Positions 16,668-23,938 of a stretch of 29,082 bases of DNA are shown piece by piece; the stretch's first letter is position 1; every line of letters starts with the position of its first letter. The notes beneath the pieces were generated by a model that was given only the letters and a program-made list of their open reading frames with translations, ran no database searches and was not told the DNA's origin. The stretch lies in contig CALVIQ010000101.1 in the NCBI GenBank assembly GCA_944331815.1, forward strand, positions 1-29,082, in the 5' to 3' direction. The position numbers were made by a program, and so were the translations under genes. This DNA is from an uncultured Bacilli bacterium. GTDB lineage: Bacteria; Bacillota_I; Bacilli_A; RF39; UBA660.

Positions 16668-17039
16668 ATGTTTATATTAGAAACTTATGAAATGACTTGT
16701 GGTGGTAGTAAAACATTGTTAGTTGATACAATGATTCCACAATTAACTAGTACACTTATAACTCTTATTAAAGTAGGAGTACCAATTTTATTAATCGTAT
16801 TTGGAATGCTAGATTTAGGAAAAGCTGTAATGGCACAAAAGGAAGATGAAATAAAAAAAGGATGGCAAACATTTATTAAAAGAATAGTGGCTGCTGCAGT
16901 TGTTTTCTTAGTAGTATTTATAGTTCAAATAATATTTAGTTTAGTTGCAAATGACACTGATGACGAAACAAATATGTGGTCTTGTGTAAACTGTTTTATA
17001 AATGGTGAAAGTTCATGTCCTTATACTAAAAGTAATTAA
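16668..17039 (+). CDS. VirB2/TrbC-like two-helix protein, copy B
   Basis: 123 residues from ATG 16668, which follows AAAGGTGAT. An in-frame GTG at 16659 lies inside that ribosome site and is unlikely. Same layout as copy A: TCGGS, helix 1, basic loop, helix 2, then CVNCFINGESSC. N- and C-terminal ends differ from copy A while the core is nearly the same, so the ends may define different partners. It is followed by the dyad at 17052. Confidence 0.65.
   Translation: MFILETYEMTCGGSKTLLVDTMIPQLTSTLITLIKVGVPILLIVFGMLDLGKAVMAQKEDEIKKGWQTFIKRIVAAAVVFLVVFIVQIIFSLVANDTDDETNMWSCVNCFINGESSCPYTKSN
16740..16948 (+). repeat. 209-bp near-identical direct repeat, copy B
   Basis: Partner of 16345-16553. A 41-base stretch inside it (16821-16861) is also identical to 16017-16057 in the divergent third paralogue. 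Confidence 0.9.
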
Positions 17040-17051
17040 TTTTTCACATAA

Positions 17052-17090
17052 TATACCATAATTTTTTTAGAAAATTATGGTATAATTTTT
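17052..17090 (+). terminator. 14-bp hairpin merged with the hpf promoter
   Basis: TATACCATAATTTT (17052-17065) and AAAATTATGGTATA (17071-17084) form a perfect 14-bp stem with loop TTTAG, then T bases 17086-17090. It can end the pilus transcript. The right arm also holds TGGTATAAT (-10 TATAAT at 17081-17086), an extended -10 that would drive hpf. One element therefore serves as terminator and promoter, or as an operator over the promoter. Confidence 0.65.
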
Positions 17091-17106
17091 ATAGGAGGGT
17101 GATATT

Positions 17107-17637
17107 ATGAAAATGAATATCCGCGGAAGTAAGGTTAAGATAACTTCAGCAATTAACGATTACATTGAAAACAAAATTGGAAAATTGGATAAATATTTAG
17201 AAAATCCAAATGATATTACAGCTAATGTAGTTGTTAAAGTGAAAGGAAAAGATCAAACTGTCGAAGTTACTATTCCTATGAAAAAATTTATTTTAAGAGC
17301 AGAGGATACACACAATGATTTATATGCTGCTATTGATTTGGTATCTGAAAAATTAGAACGTCAAATTAGAAAAAACAAAACAAGAATGAAAAAAAAGGTT
17401 GGTAAAGAATTACTAGATTTTAATATAGATTTTAAAACAGAAAAAGAAGAAACTGAAAATGGCAAAGTTGTTAAAAGAAAATTAGTTGAAACAAAGCCGA
17501 TGAATGAAGAAGAAGCAATTTTACAAATGAATTTATTGGGGCATGATTTCTTTGTGTTTACTAATGATGCTACTAATCAAATAAACATTTTATATAAAAG
17601 AAAAGATGCAAATTATGGAATAATTGAAACAAGATAA
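17107..17637 (+). CDS. hpf: Long-form ribosome hibernation-promoting factor
   Basis: 176 residues. The N-terminal S30AE/HPF domain (about 1-97; MNIRGSKVKITSAI, YAAIDLVSEKLERQI) is followed by a charged linker and the C-terminal dimerisation domain (about 118-176; MNEEEAILQMNLLGHDFFVF, INILYKRKDANYGII). Long HPF joins two 70S ribosomes into inactive 100S dimers in stationary phase or stress. Length and domains match Bacillus and Staphylococcus HPF. Lying just before secA is the common Bacillota arrangement. AGGAGGGTGAT precedes the ATG. Confidence 0.95.
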   Translation: MKMNIRGSKVKITSAINDYIENKIGKLDKYLENPNDITANVVVKVKGKDQTVEVTIPMKKFILRAEDTHNDLYAAIDLVSEKLERQIRKNKTRMKKKVGKELLDFNIDFKTEKEETENGKVVKRKLVETKPMNEEEAILQMNLLGHDFFVFTNDATNQINILYKRKDANYGIIETR

Positions 17638-17657
17638 GGTGAAATTCACCTTTTTTT
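17636..17657 (+). terminator. hpf terminator
   Basis: AAGGTGA (17636-17642), loop AAT, TCACCTT (17646-17652), then T to 17657. It starts within the hpf stop codon. Confidence 0.8.
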
Positions 17658-17698
17658 CTTATTTCACAAAAAAATCACTATTATTTTTAATAATTTTT

Positions 17699-17707
17699 TG
17701 ATATAAT
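17699..17707 (+). promoter_or_regulatory. secA promoter (extended -10)
   Basis: TGATATAAT with TATAAT at 17702-17707, preceded by a T run. No clear -35. 27 bases before ATG 17735. Confidence 0.55.
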
Positions 17708-17734
17708 TAATAAGAGTGAAAGGAAGTAAACAAG

Positions 17735-20221
17735 ATGAATTTTTTTAAAAAACTATTTAATCATGAATATAAAGAATTAGAAAAATTTAAAAATCAAGCC
17801 AATTTAGTTATGGAAAAAGAAGAAGAAATGACTAAATTGTCTGATGAAGAATTAAAAGGGAAAACAAATGAATTTAAAGAAAGATTGAAAAATGGAGAGA
17901 CATTAGAAGATATTTTAGTAGAAGCTTTTGCAGTTGCAAGAGAGGCAGCATATAGAGTAATTGGTGAAAAACCTTATTATGTTCAAATTATAGGTGGATT
18001 AGCTATTCATTATGGTAATATAGCTGAAATGAAAACTGGTGAAGGTAAAACATTAACATCTACTATGCCAGCTTATTTAAATGCTTTAACAGGTGAAGGC
18101 GTACATGTTATTACTGTAAATGAATATTTGGCAAATCGTGATGCTGAATGGATGGGAAATATTTATAGATTTTTAGGCTTAACTGTTGGCGTTAATTTAA
18201 GAGAATTAACAGCATCAGAAAAGAAGAAAGTTTATGAATGTGATATTGTTTATTCTACAAATAATGAAATAGGATTTGATTATTTAAGAGATAATATGGT
18301 TGTAAAAGCAATAGATAGAGTCCAAAGAGGATTAAATTTTGCTATTGTTGATGAAGTGGATTCAGTTTTAATTGATGAAGCAAGAACACCTTTGATTATA
18401 TCTGGTGGTTCTATGAATAGTGCTAATTTATATATTCAAACTGATAGATTTGTAAAATCATTAAAAGAAAATGAAGGATATATTTATGATGAAAAAACTA
18501 AATCTGTAACATTAGATGATAAAGGGGTTAAATTAGCTGAAAAATCATTTAATATTAACAATTTGTATGATATTGAACACACAAATTTAGTTCATTTTAT
18601 TAATCAAGCTTTAAAAGCAAATTTTAGCATGAAAAAAGATTTTGATTATGTTGTGCATGATGGACAAATTGTTATAGTTGATCCTTTTACAGGAAGGTTG
18701 ATGCAAGGAAGAGCTTATTCAGATGGATTACATCAAGCTATTGAAGCAAAAGAGGGAGTTCAAATCAATCAAGAAACTAAAACTTTGGCAACAATAACTT
18801 TTCAAAATTTGTTTAGAATGTATAACAAACTATCTGGTATGACAGGAACTGCTAAAACCGAAGAAGAAGAATTTAGAGATATATATAACATGTATGTTAT
18901 CGAAATTCCAACAAATAAACCAATTGCAAGAATAGATGATACTGATTTAGTATTTGCAACACAAAAAGGTAAATATAAAGCTATTATAAACGAAATTAAA
19001 AAAAGACATGAATTAGGTCAACCAGTATTAGTTGGAACTATTGCGGTTGAAACTAGTGAATTAATAAGCTCTATGTTAAAAAAAATAAAAATACCACATG
19101 AAGTATTAAATGCTAAAAACAATGCTCGTGAAGCAGAAATAATAGCTAAAGCTGGAACTAAAGGTTCTGTAACTATTGCTACTAATATGGCAGGACGTGG
19201 TACTGATATTAAACTTGGTGAAGGTGTTAAAGAATTAGGTGGATTATGTGTTATTGGAACTGAAAGACATGAATCACGAAGAATTGATAATCAATTAAGG
19301 GGACGTGCAGGACGTCAAGGAGATCCTGGTTATACAAGATTTTATGTTTCATTTGAAGATGACTTAATGATAAGATTTGGTACTGATAGAGCTAAAGTAA
19401 TGTTACAAAGAGTAGGTTTTACTGATGATCAATCAATTAGTTTAAAAATGTTAGCAAATTCGATTGAAACAGCACAAAAACGTGTAGAGGGAAATAATTT
19501 TGATATTCGTAAAAATTTATTAGAATATGATAATGTTGTTAATGAACAAAGAGAAATTATTTATGAAAAAAGAAATGAAATATTAGATAGTGAATCAATT
19601 CATGAAGTTATAATTAATTTATTTAATGATTATATAACTCATTTAGTTGAAAGTCATTTAGATGGAAATAATTTAAATGGTAAAAGCTTAAATGAAATAT
19701 TAGAATTTGTTAATGAAAAATTATTAAATAAAAAAATTTCTTTAGATGAATTAAATAATATGGATTATAAACAAATAACTGATTATATAATTTCAAAAAT
19801 AGTTTTAGAATATGAAACAAAAGTAGAATCAGTTCCAAGAGAGATAATGGATGAATTTGAAAAAGCAATATATTTACGAGTTATTGATATGCATTGGATG
19901 GAAAATATAAATGCAATGTCTTTACTAAGAGAGGGAATTCATTTAAGAAGTTACGCACAAGAAAATCCTTTAAGGGCTTATACTACAGAAGGTTTTGAAA
20001 TGTTTGATGATATGTTAGATACAATAGAAAAAGAAACTACTATGTATTTATTACGAGCTGAAATAAGACAAAATTCTGTTAGAAAACAAGTTGCTAAAGG
20101 TGAAGCAATGAGTGATAACAAACCAAAGAAAAAAGAACCAAAAAAAGTAAGTAAAATAGGAAGAAATGAACCTTGTCCATGTGGAAGTGGGAAAAAATAT
20201 AAAAATTGTTGTGGAAAGTAG
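17735..20221 (+). CDS. secA: Preprotein translocase ATPase SecA
   Basis: 828 residues, near the usual Bacilli length. Walker A MKTGEGKT at 99-106 (K105), DEVDSVLIDEARTPLIISG for motif II (D206 to about 222), the second NBD with TNMAGRGTDIKLGEG and RGRAGRQGDPG, the helical scaffold and wing, and a C-terminal SEC-C zinc motif CPCGSGKKYKNCCGK. SecA drives export of unfolded proteins through SecYEG and would export the signal-peptide proteins of the pilus block. The next gene's ribosome site overlaps its stop. AAAGGAAG precedes the ATG. Confidence 0.98.
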   Translation: MNFFKKLFNHEYKELEKFKNQANLVMEKEEEMTKLSDEELKGKTNEFKERLKNGETLEDILVEAFAVAREAAYRVIGEKPYYVQIIGGLAIHYGNIAEMKTGEGKTLTSTMPAYLNALTGEGVHVITVNEYLANRDAEWMGNIYRFLGLTVGVNLRELTASEKKKVYECDIVYSTNNEIGFDYLRDNMVVKAIDRVQRGLNFAIVDEVDSVLIDEARTPLIISGGSMNSANLYIQTDRFVKSLKENEGYIYDEKTKSVTLDDKGVKLAEKSFNINNLYDIEHTNLVHFINQALKANFSMKKDFDYVVHDGQIVIVDPFTGRLMQGRAYSDGLHQAIEAKEGVQINQETKTLATITFQNLFRMYNKLSGMTGTAKTEEEEFRDIYNMYVIEIPTNKPIARIDDTDLVFATQKGKYKAIINEIKKRHELGQPVLVGTIAVETSELISSMLKKIKIPHEVLNAKNNAREAEIIAKAGTKGSVTIATNMAGRGTDIKLGEGVKELGGLCVIGTERHESRRIDNQLRGRAGRQGDPGYTRFYVSFEDDLMIRFGTDRAKVMLQRVGFTDDQSISLKMLANSIETAQKRVEGNNFDIRKNLLEYDNVVNEQREIIYEKRNEILDSESIHEVIINLFNDYITHLVESHLDGNNLNGKSLNEILEFVNEKLLNKKISLDELNNMDYKQITDYIISKIVLEYETKVESVPREIMDEFEKAIYLRVIDMHWMENINAMSLLREGIHLRSYAQENPLRAYTTEGFEMFDDMLDTIEKETTMYLLRAEIRQNSVRKQVAKGEAMSDNKPKKKEPKKVSKIGRNEPCPCGSGKKYKNCCGK

Positions 20222-20229
20222 GAGATAGT

Positions 20230-21012
20230 ATGAATGAAAGTAAAAAAATGTTAATAATATTAGGTGTAGTAGTTTTTGCAATATTAGGTATATTTGGCTA
20301 TGCTTTAGCAGAAAGTAAATCTTCAGAACAATTATATAATGAATTTGAAGCAGCTTTTAATGGTGAAAAAAAGACATTAGTTTATTTAGGATCATCAACT
20401 TGTGGTTATTGTCAATTATTAAATCCAAGTTTACAAGATATGAAACAAAGATATGAATTTGATTATGTATATATTGATGCTAATGAAATTAGTTCTAGTT
20501 ATCTTAAAAAGATTTTAAATAAATTAGAATTATCTAGTTTAGGAACACCTTATTTAGCAATTGTTTCTAATGGTGAAATTGTTGATACACAAAATGGATA
20601 TTCTGACTATGATATTACATTTGAATTTTTACAAGAAAATGAAATAATAGATAAAGATGCAAAATTATTATTAAATTATATTGATTATGAACAATATGAA
20701 AAATTATTAAATAGTAAAGAAAATGAAGTTATAGTTGTAGGACAAAGTACATGTAGTTATTGTGTTCAAGCCAAAATAATTTTAAATGAAATTGCTGAAG
20801 AAGAAGATGTAGATATTAATTATTTAAATATATCATATTTAACGGAAGATGAAGGAAAAGAATTTGAAAGTAGCTTAGATTATTTTGAAGAAGAACAATG
20901 GGGAACTCCGTTGATGCTAATTGTTAAAAATGGCAAATTAGTTGATATAATTGAACAATTAGTTACAAAAGATGAGTACATTGATTTTTTAGAAGAAAAT
21001 GAGGTATTATAA
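20230..21012 (+). CDS. Membrane-anchored protein with two thioredoxin-fold domains
   Basis: 260 residues from ATG 20230; AGGAG (20220-20224) overlaps the secA stop. An earlier TTG at 20206 would lie inside secA before the ribosome site and is rejected. An N-terminal helix (about 7-26) is followed by two thioredoxin-like domains, each with CxxC (C58-G-Y-C61; C175-S-Y-C178) and a cis-Pro motif (GTPYL, GTPLM). It is probably outside the cell and may make, break or shuffle disulfides. It lies directly after secA, so exported Cys proteins such as the pilin-like and VirB2-like products are plausible clients; this is inference. Confidence 0.75.
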   Translation: MNESKKMLIILGVVVFAILGIFGYALAESKSSEQLYNEFEAAFNGEKKTLVYLGSSTCGYCQLLNPSLQDMKQRYEFDYVYIDANEISSSYLKKILNKLELSSLGTPYLAIVSNGEIVDTQNGYSDYDITFEFLQENEIIDKDAKLLLNYIDYEQYEKLLNSKENEVIVVGQSTCSYCVQAKIILNEIAEEEDVDINYLNISYLTEDEGKEFESSLDYFEEEQWGTPLMLIVKNGKLVDIIEQLVTKDEYIDFLEENEVL

Positions 21013-21440
21013 TGAATATTTATGAACAAGCTTTAAAATTCAAAAGAAAATATCCAATGACTATTGCTTGGCGTATAAAGGCGCATAGTAAAGTTGCTCA
21101 ATTACATTTAAATCCAGATGAAAAAGTAAAATATGTATTTGCTTGTCAAAAAAATGCCAAATCTTACGAAATTTTTTGGACATATTTAGTTGTAGTTACC
21201 AATAAAAGAATAATGGTGGCTCATAAACGTCTATTATTTGGTTATTTTTTCATATCAGTCACTTCTGATATGTATAATGATTTAACTGTAATGATGGGTC
21301 TTTTGTGGGGTAAAGTTTGTATAGATACTGTAAAAGAAGTAATAATGCTTTCTAATATTCAAAAAGATGCGTTACCTGAAATAGAAACAGCTATATCACA
21401 AAGTATGATGGATATAAAGGTACAATGCGCAAGAAAATAA
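21012..21440 (+). CDS. Small PH-like domain protein (tentative)
   Basis: 142 residues. Starts on the previous stop (TAATG), so cotranscribed. The centre reads VVVTNKRIMVAHKRLLFG, a turn pattern (TNKRI) typical of bacterial PH-like domains, followed by a hydrophobic stretch and an amphipathic helix with DALPEIETAI. No signal peptide. I cannot name a role; membrane or protein binding would fit the fold. A terminator begins at its 3' end. Confidence 0.5.
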   Translation: MNIYEQALKFKRKYPMTIAWRIKAHSKVAQLHLNPDEKVKYVFACQKNAKSYEIFWTYLVVVTNKRIMVAHKRLLFGYFFISVTSDMYNDLTVMMGLLWGKVCIDTVKEVIMLSNIQKDALPEIETAISQSMMDIKVQCARK

Positions 21441-21456
21441 AACTTGCGTTTTTTTT
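21428..21456 (+). terminator. Intrinsic terminator
   Basis: CGCAAG (21428-21433) and CTTGCG (21443-21448) around a nine-base A-rich loop, followed by eight T. The stem begins inside the end of the PH-like gene and its stop codon lies in the loop. Confidence 0.85.
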
Positions 21457-21463
21457 ATTGATG

Positions 21464-21472
21464 TGATATTAT
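21464..21472 (+). promoter_or_regulatory. Extended -10 promoter
   Basis: TGATATTAT (-10 TATTAT at 21467-21472), eight bases after the T-tract of the preceding terminator, 18 bases before ATG 21491. Confidence 0.45.
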
Positions 21473-21490
21473 TTAATTGGAGATGATTAT

Positions 21491-22024
21491 ATGGCGAGAA
21501 TTATAAGAAATATAAATGAAGACGAATTAAATATTGATGTCATTCGTTATTTTACTAATAATGATGTTGAATATTTAATATATTCTTTGAATGAAATTGA
21601 TAATTCTGGTTATACAAAATTATATGCTTCTAAAATAATTGGAAATAAAGCATGCATTATTTCAGATGAAGAAGAATGGGAATTAATAAAACAAATTATA
21701 AAAGAAGTTGTTAGAAATAATCGTGATGGTAGTGAATTGAAAATTGTTGATATAAATGAGGATAATTTAAATGATATAGTGTTGCAAGATACACGTGTGT
21801 TTAAATTACAAGGCAATCTAGTTAATCTATTGGCCGAAAATAAAAAAGTTAATAAAATTATACAAAAAGAAGAACAAATTGAAGAAGTAGAACTTAATTA
21901 TGAAGATTTGTATAAAGAATCATTAAAGAAAATAGATGATTTAGAACAAACAATAGATGAATTGAATACAAAAATTAATGAATTAAAAAACATTATTGAT
22001 AGAGTAAAAGAAATAGTTGAATAA
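21491..22024 (+). CDS. DUF1292-like N-terminus with C-terminal coiled coil, uncharacterised
   Basis: 177 residues, acidic, no membrane segment. The first 90 residues have a beta-rich pattern (YLIYSLNEIDNSGYTKLYASKI, then an acidic DEEEWELIK) that resembles DUF1292-type proteins; low confidence. Residues about 135-177 form a clear heptad coiled coil (LYKESLKKIDDLEQTIDEL and on). GGAGAT precedes the ATG. It has its own promoter. Role unknown. Confidence 0.5.
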   Translation: MARIIRNINEDELNIDVIRYFTNNDVEYLIYSLNEIDNSGYTKLYASKIIGNKACIISDEEEWELIKQIIKEVVRNNRDGSELKIVDINEDNLNDIVLQDTRVFKLQGNLVNLLAENKKVNKIIQKEEQIEEVELNYEDLYKESLKKIDDLEQTIDELNTKINELKNIIDRVKEIVE

Positions 22025-22027
22025 ACT

Positions 22028-22049
22028 GTTTTTTTTTATAAAAAAAAAC
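22028..22049. repeat. A/T homopolymer palindrome
   Basis: G plus nine T, then AT, then nine A plus C: 22 bases that are perfectly self-complementary. It begins four bases after the stop of the coiled-coil gene. It could form a weak hairpin; the lack of G-C pairs in the stem and of a following T run makes it a poor terminator. Confidence 0.5.
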
Positions 22050-22072
22050 ATAAGATTTAATGAGGTGAATAT

Positions 22073-22948
22073 ATGAAAAATTTTATAAATTACTATTATA
22101 ATATGAATGTTGCAAGTATTCACCAAAAAGGAAAAAATTATTATTTTAATTATAAAAATGATTTTTATGCTTTTATAATCTTTACAGAAAATATCTTACT
22201 TAAAGATATTTATGAATTAAATATGTATTTAGTAAATAATAATATTCCTATACATCAAATTATATTAAATCAAAATAATGAAATATTATCTAAAATAAAC
22301 GATAATGTATATATATTATTAAAAATCACAGATAAAAAAAAAGATACAGATATAAATAATTTATTAAGAATTAATAATGTTACAATTCCATTTTTTAAAA
22401 TACAAAATGACAGTTGGAATAAATTATGGAGTGATAAATTAGATTATTTTGAATATCAAATAAGTCAAATTGGGAAAAAATATCCTATATTACGAGAAAG
22501 TTTTAACTATTATTTAGGACTTGGTGAATTAGCTATTGCAATAGTAAATAACACCGAAAAAAATGGAGTATATTACAGTTTATCTCATAGAAGAATTGAA
22601 GATATATATAATCCATTGTCGTTAATAATTGACATTAGAGTGCGTGATATAAGTGAATATTTTAAATACAAATTTTTTGATAATCAAAATATAAATAATG
22701 AATTAGATTTATTTTTGCTTAATAATAATTTAACAAATAATGAAAAAAATTTATTTCTTGCTAGAATGTTGTTTCCTACTTATTATTTTGATCTATATGA
22801 AAAAATAATTAAAGGTGATATTTCTGAAGAAAATATAAAAAAAATTATTGCTAAAGTAAATGATTATGAAAAAATTTTACATAAAATATATATTTACTTT
22901 AACAATAATTTACAAATTGATTGGTTAGAGAAAATTAACCTATATTAA
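22073..22948 (+). CDS. YutH/CotS-type kinase-fold protein (tentative)
   Basis: 291 residues, no membrane segment. The N-terminal half has the beta-rich pattern of an aminoglycoside-phosphotransferase/CotS fold. In the C-terminal half, YSLSHRRIED stands where the catalytic loop would be, and IIDIRVRDISEYFKYKFF resembles the D-x-x-x-RD-x-(A/S)-E-(W/Y) stretch of YutH-like spore-coat kinases. The usual H-x-D and D-F-D catalytic motifs are absent, so it may be a pseudokinase. It overlaps the convergent NifU-like gene by 14 bases. No sporulation gene is visible nearby. Confidence 0.4.
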   Translation: MKNFINYYYNMNVASIHQKGKNYYFNYKNDFYAFIIFTENILLKDIYELNMYLVNNNIPIHQIILNQNNEILSKINDNVYILLKITDKKKDTDINNLLRINNVTIPFFKIQNDSWNKLWSDKLDYFEYQISQIGKKYPILRESFNYYLGLGELAIAIVNNTEKNGVYYSLSHRRIEDIYNPLSLIIDIRVRDISEYFKYKFFDNQNINNELDLFLLNNNLTNNEKNLFLARMLFPTYYFDLYEKIIKGDISEENIKKIIAKVNDYEKILHKIYIYFNNNLQIDWLEKINLY

Positions 22949-23162
22949 TGACTTCTTTAACTTCAGGAACTTCACTTTTAATAGCTGCTTCAATTCCTTC
23001 TTTAATTGTTAAATCAAGAAAATTACAATTAGCACATGCACCAGACATTTTTATATATACGATATTGTTTTCATATTTTATGAATTCAATATTTCCACCT
23101 TCATTAATTAAAAAAGGTCTTAAATGATCAATAATATCAATTATAATTTCTTTTTTTTCCAT
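22935..23162 (-). CDS. NifU C-terminal-domain Fe-S scaffold protein
   Basis: 75 residues, the lone NifU C-terminal domain (YutI-like/Nfu type). RPFLINEGGNIEF and GACANCNFLDLTIKEG include the CxxC (C43, C46) that binds an Fe-S cluster in a dimer. It probably delivers clusters to Fe-S proteins such as PflA. GGTGAT lies upstream on the - strand. It is the only - strand gene here; its 3' end overlaps the convergent gene and its 5' end faces the S1 gene. Confidence 0.9.
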   Translation of the reverse strand: MEKKEIIIDIIDHLRPFLINEGGNIEFIKYENNIVYIKMSGACANCNFLDLTIKEGIEAAIKSEVPEVKEVINIG

Positions 23163-23179
23163 TTCAAATCACCAAAGAT

Positions 23180-23208
23180 ATTATATATTAGTTTTTTATA
23201 TAAGTAAA
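23180..23208 (-). promoter_or_regulatory. Promoter of the NifU-like gene
   Basis: On the - strand: TTTACT (23208-23203), 17 bases, TATAAT (23185-23180), about 18 bases before the start codon. Confidence 0.5.
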
Positions 23209-23226
23209 GTATTTTTTATAAAAATA

Positions 23227-23235
23227 TGATATAAT
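23227..23235 (+). promoter_or_regulatory. S1-gene promoter (extended -10)
   Basis: TGATATAAT, -10 at 23230-23235, divergent from the NifU-like promoter and 16 bases before ATG 23252. Confidence 0.55.
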
Positions 23236-23251
23236 GTAATAGAGGTGCAGT

Positions 23252-23611
23252 ATGGCAAAATATGTAAAGGGAAAAATAGTTGATGGTATTGTTACAGGCA
23301 TTACATCATATGGAATATTTGTATCATTAGATGATTATTACAGTGGTTTAATACATATTTCTGAAATATCTCATAATTTTGTAAAAAACATACATGATTA
23401 TGTAAATATTGGAGATACTATATATGTTAAAATTATCGGTGTAGATGATGAACAAGGTCATTTGAATTTAAGTATTAAAGATATAAATTATAAAATTCAA
23501 AAAAAACCAAAAAGAAAAAAAATTATAGAAACTAATTCTGGTTTTAAAACATTAAAATATAAATTGCCGATATGGATAAAAGAAAGTTTAAAAAAAATTG
23601 AAAAAAATTAA
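23252..23611 (+). CDS. S1-domain RNA-binding protein (CvfD/YugI-like)
   Basis: 119 residues. One S1 domain in the first 75 residues: GKIVDGIVTGITSYGIFVSL, GLIHISEIS, VNIGDTIYVKIIGVD and LNLSIKDI. A basic tail follows (KKPKRKKI) and a C-terminal helix. The size and layout match the general-stress/CvfD group (YugI, GSP13), which binds ribosomes or RNA and affects translation. The basic tail is consistent with RNA binding. GAGGTG precedes the ATG. Confidence 0.8.
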   Translation: MAKYVKGKIVDGIVTGITSYGIFVSLDDYYSGLIHISEISHNFVKNIHDYVNIGDTIYVKIIGVDDEQGHLNLSIKDINYKIQKKPKRKKIIETNSGFKTLKYKLPIWIKESLKKIEKN

Positions 23612-23619
23612 AAAATATC

Positions 23620-23648
23620 TTGACAATATATGTTATAAATGGTATAGT
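23620..23648 (+). promoter_or_regulatory. tRNA cluster promoter
   Basis: TTGACA (23620-23625), 17 bases, TATAGT (23643-23648), with TG one base before the -10. Strong promoter 22 bases before the first tRNA. Confidence 0.75.
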
Positions 23649-23669
23649 TAAATACGTCCAGATGTGTTT

Positions 23670-23746
23670 GGGCGATTAGCTCAGTTGGTTAGAGCACCTG
23701 CCTTACAAGCAGGGGGTCATAGGTTCGAGTCCTATATCGCCCACCA
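23670..23746 (+). tRNA. tRNA-Val (anticodon TAC)
   Basis: 77 bases with encoded CCA. Acceptor GGGCGAT pairs with ATCGCCC. Anticodon stem CCTGC/GCAGG with loop CTTACAA. First of five tRNAs in the cluster. Confidence 0.97.
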
Positions 23747-23753
23747 TTTATTT

Positions 23754-23829
23754 GCCGAAATGGCGCAATTGGTAGCGCAACTGACTTGTAATCAGTAGGT
23801 TACGGGTTCGATTCCTGTTTTCGGCACCA
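23754..23829 (+). tRNA. tRNA-Thr (anticodon TGT)
   Basis: 76 bases with encoded CCA. Acceptor GCCGAAA pairs with TTTCGGC. Anticodon stem ACTGA/TCAGT, loop CTTGTAA. Confidence 0.97.
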
Positions 23830-23836
23830 TTTATTT

Positions 23837-23920
23837 GGAGAGATAGCGAAGTGGTCAAACGCGGCAGACTGTAAATCTGTTCCTTCGGGTTCGATGGTTC
23901 GACTCCATCTCTCTCCACCA
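23837..23920 (+). tRNA. tRNA-Tyr (anticodon GTA)
   Basis: 84 bases with a long variable arm, as in bacterial tRNA-Tyr, and encoded CCA. Acceptor GGAGAGA pairs with TCTCTCC. Anticodon stem GCAGA/TCTGT (one G-T pair), loop CTGTAAA. Confidence 0.97.
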
Positions 23921-23938
23921 CTTTTGTTTAGGTTAGAT

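Noticed and set aside
20051..20281. Open frame on the - strand across the secA end
   Set aside because: Lies opposite the SEC-C coding part and the next gene's start; Phe/Ser-rich as expected for an antisense shadow.
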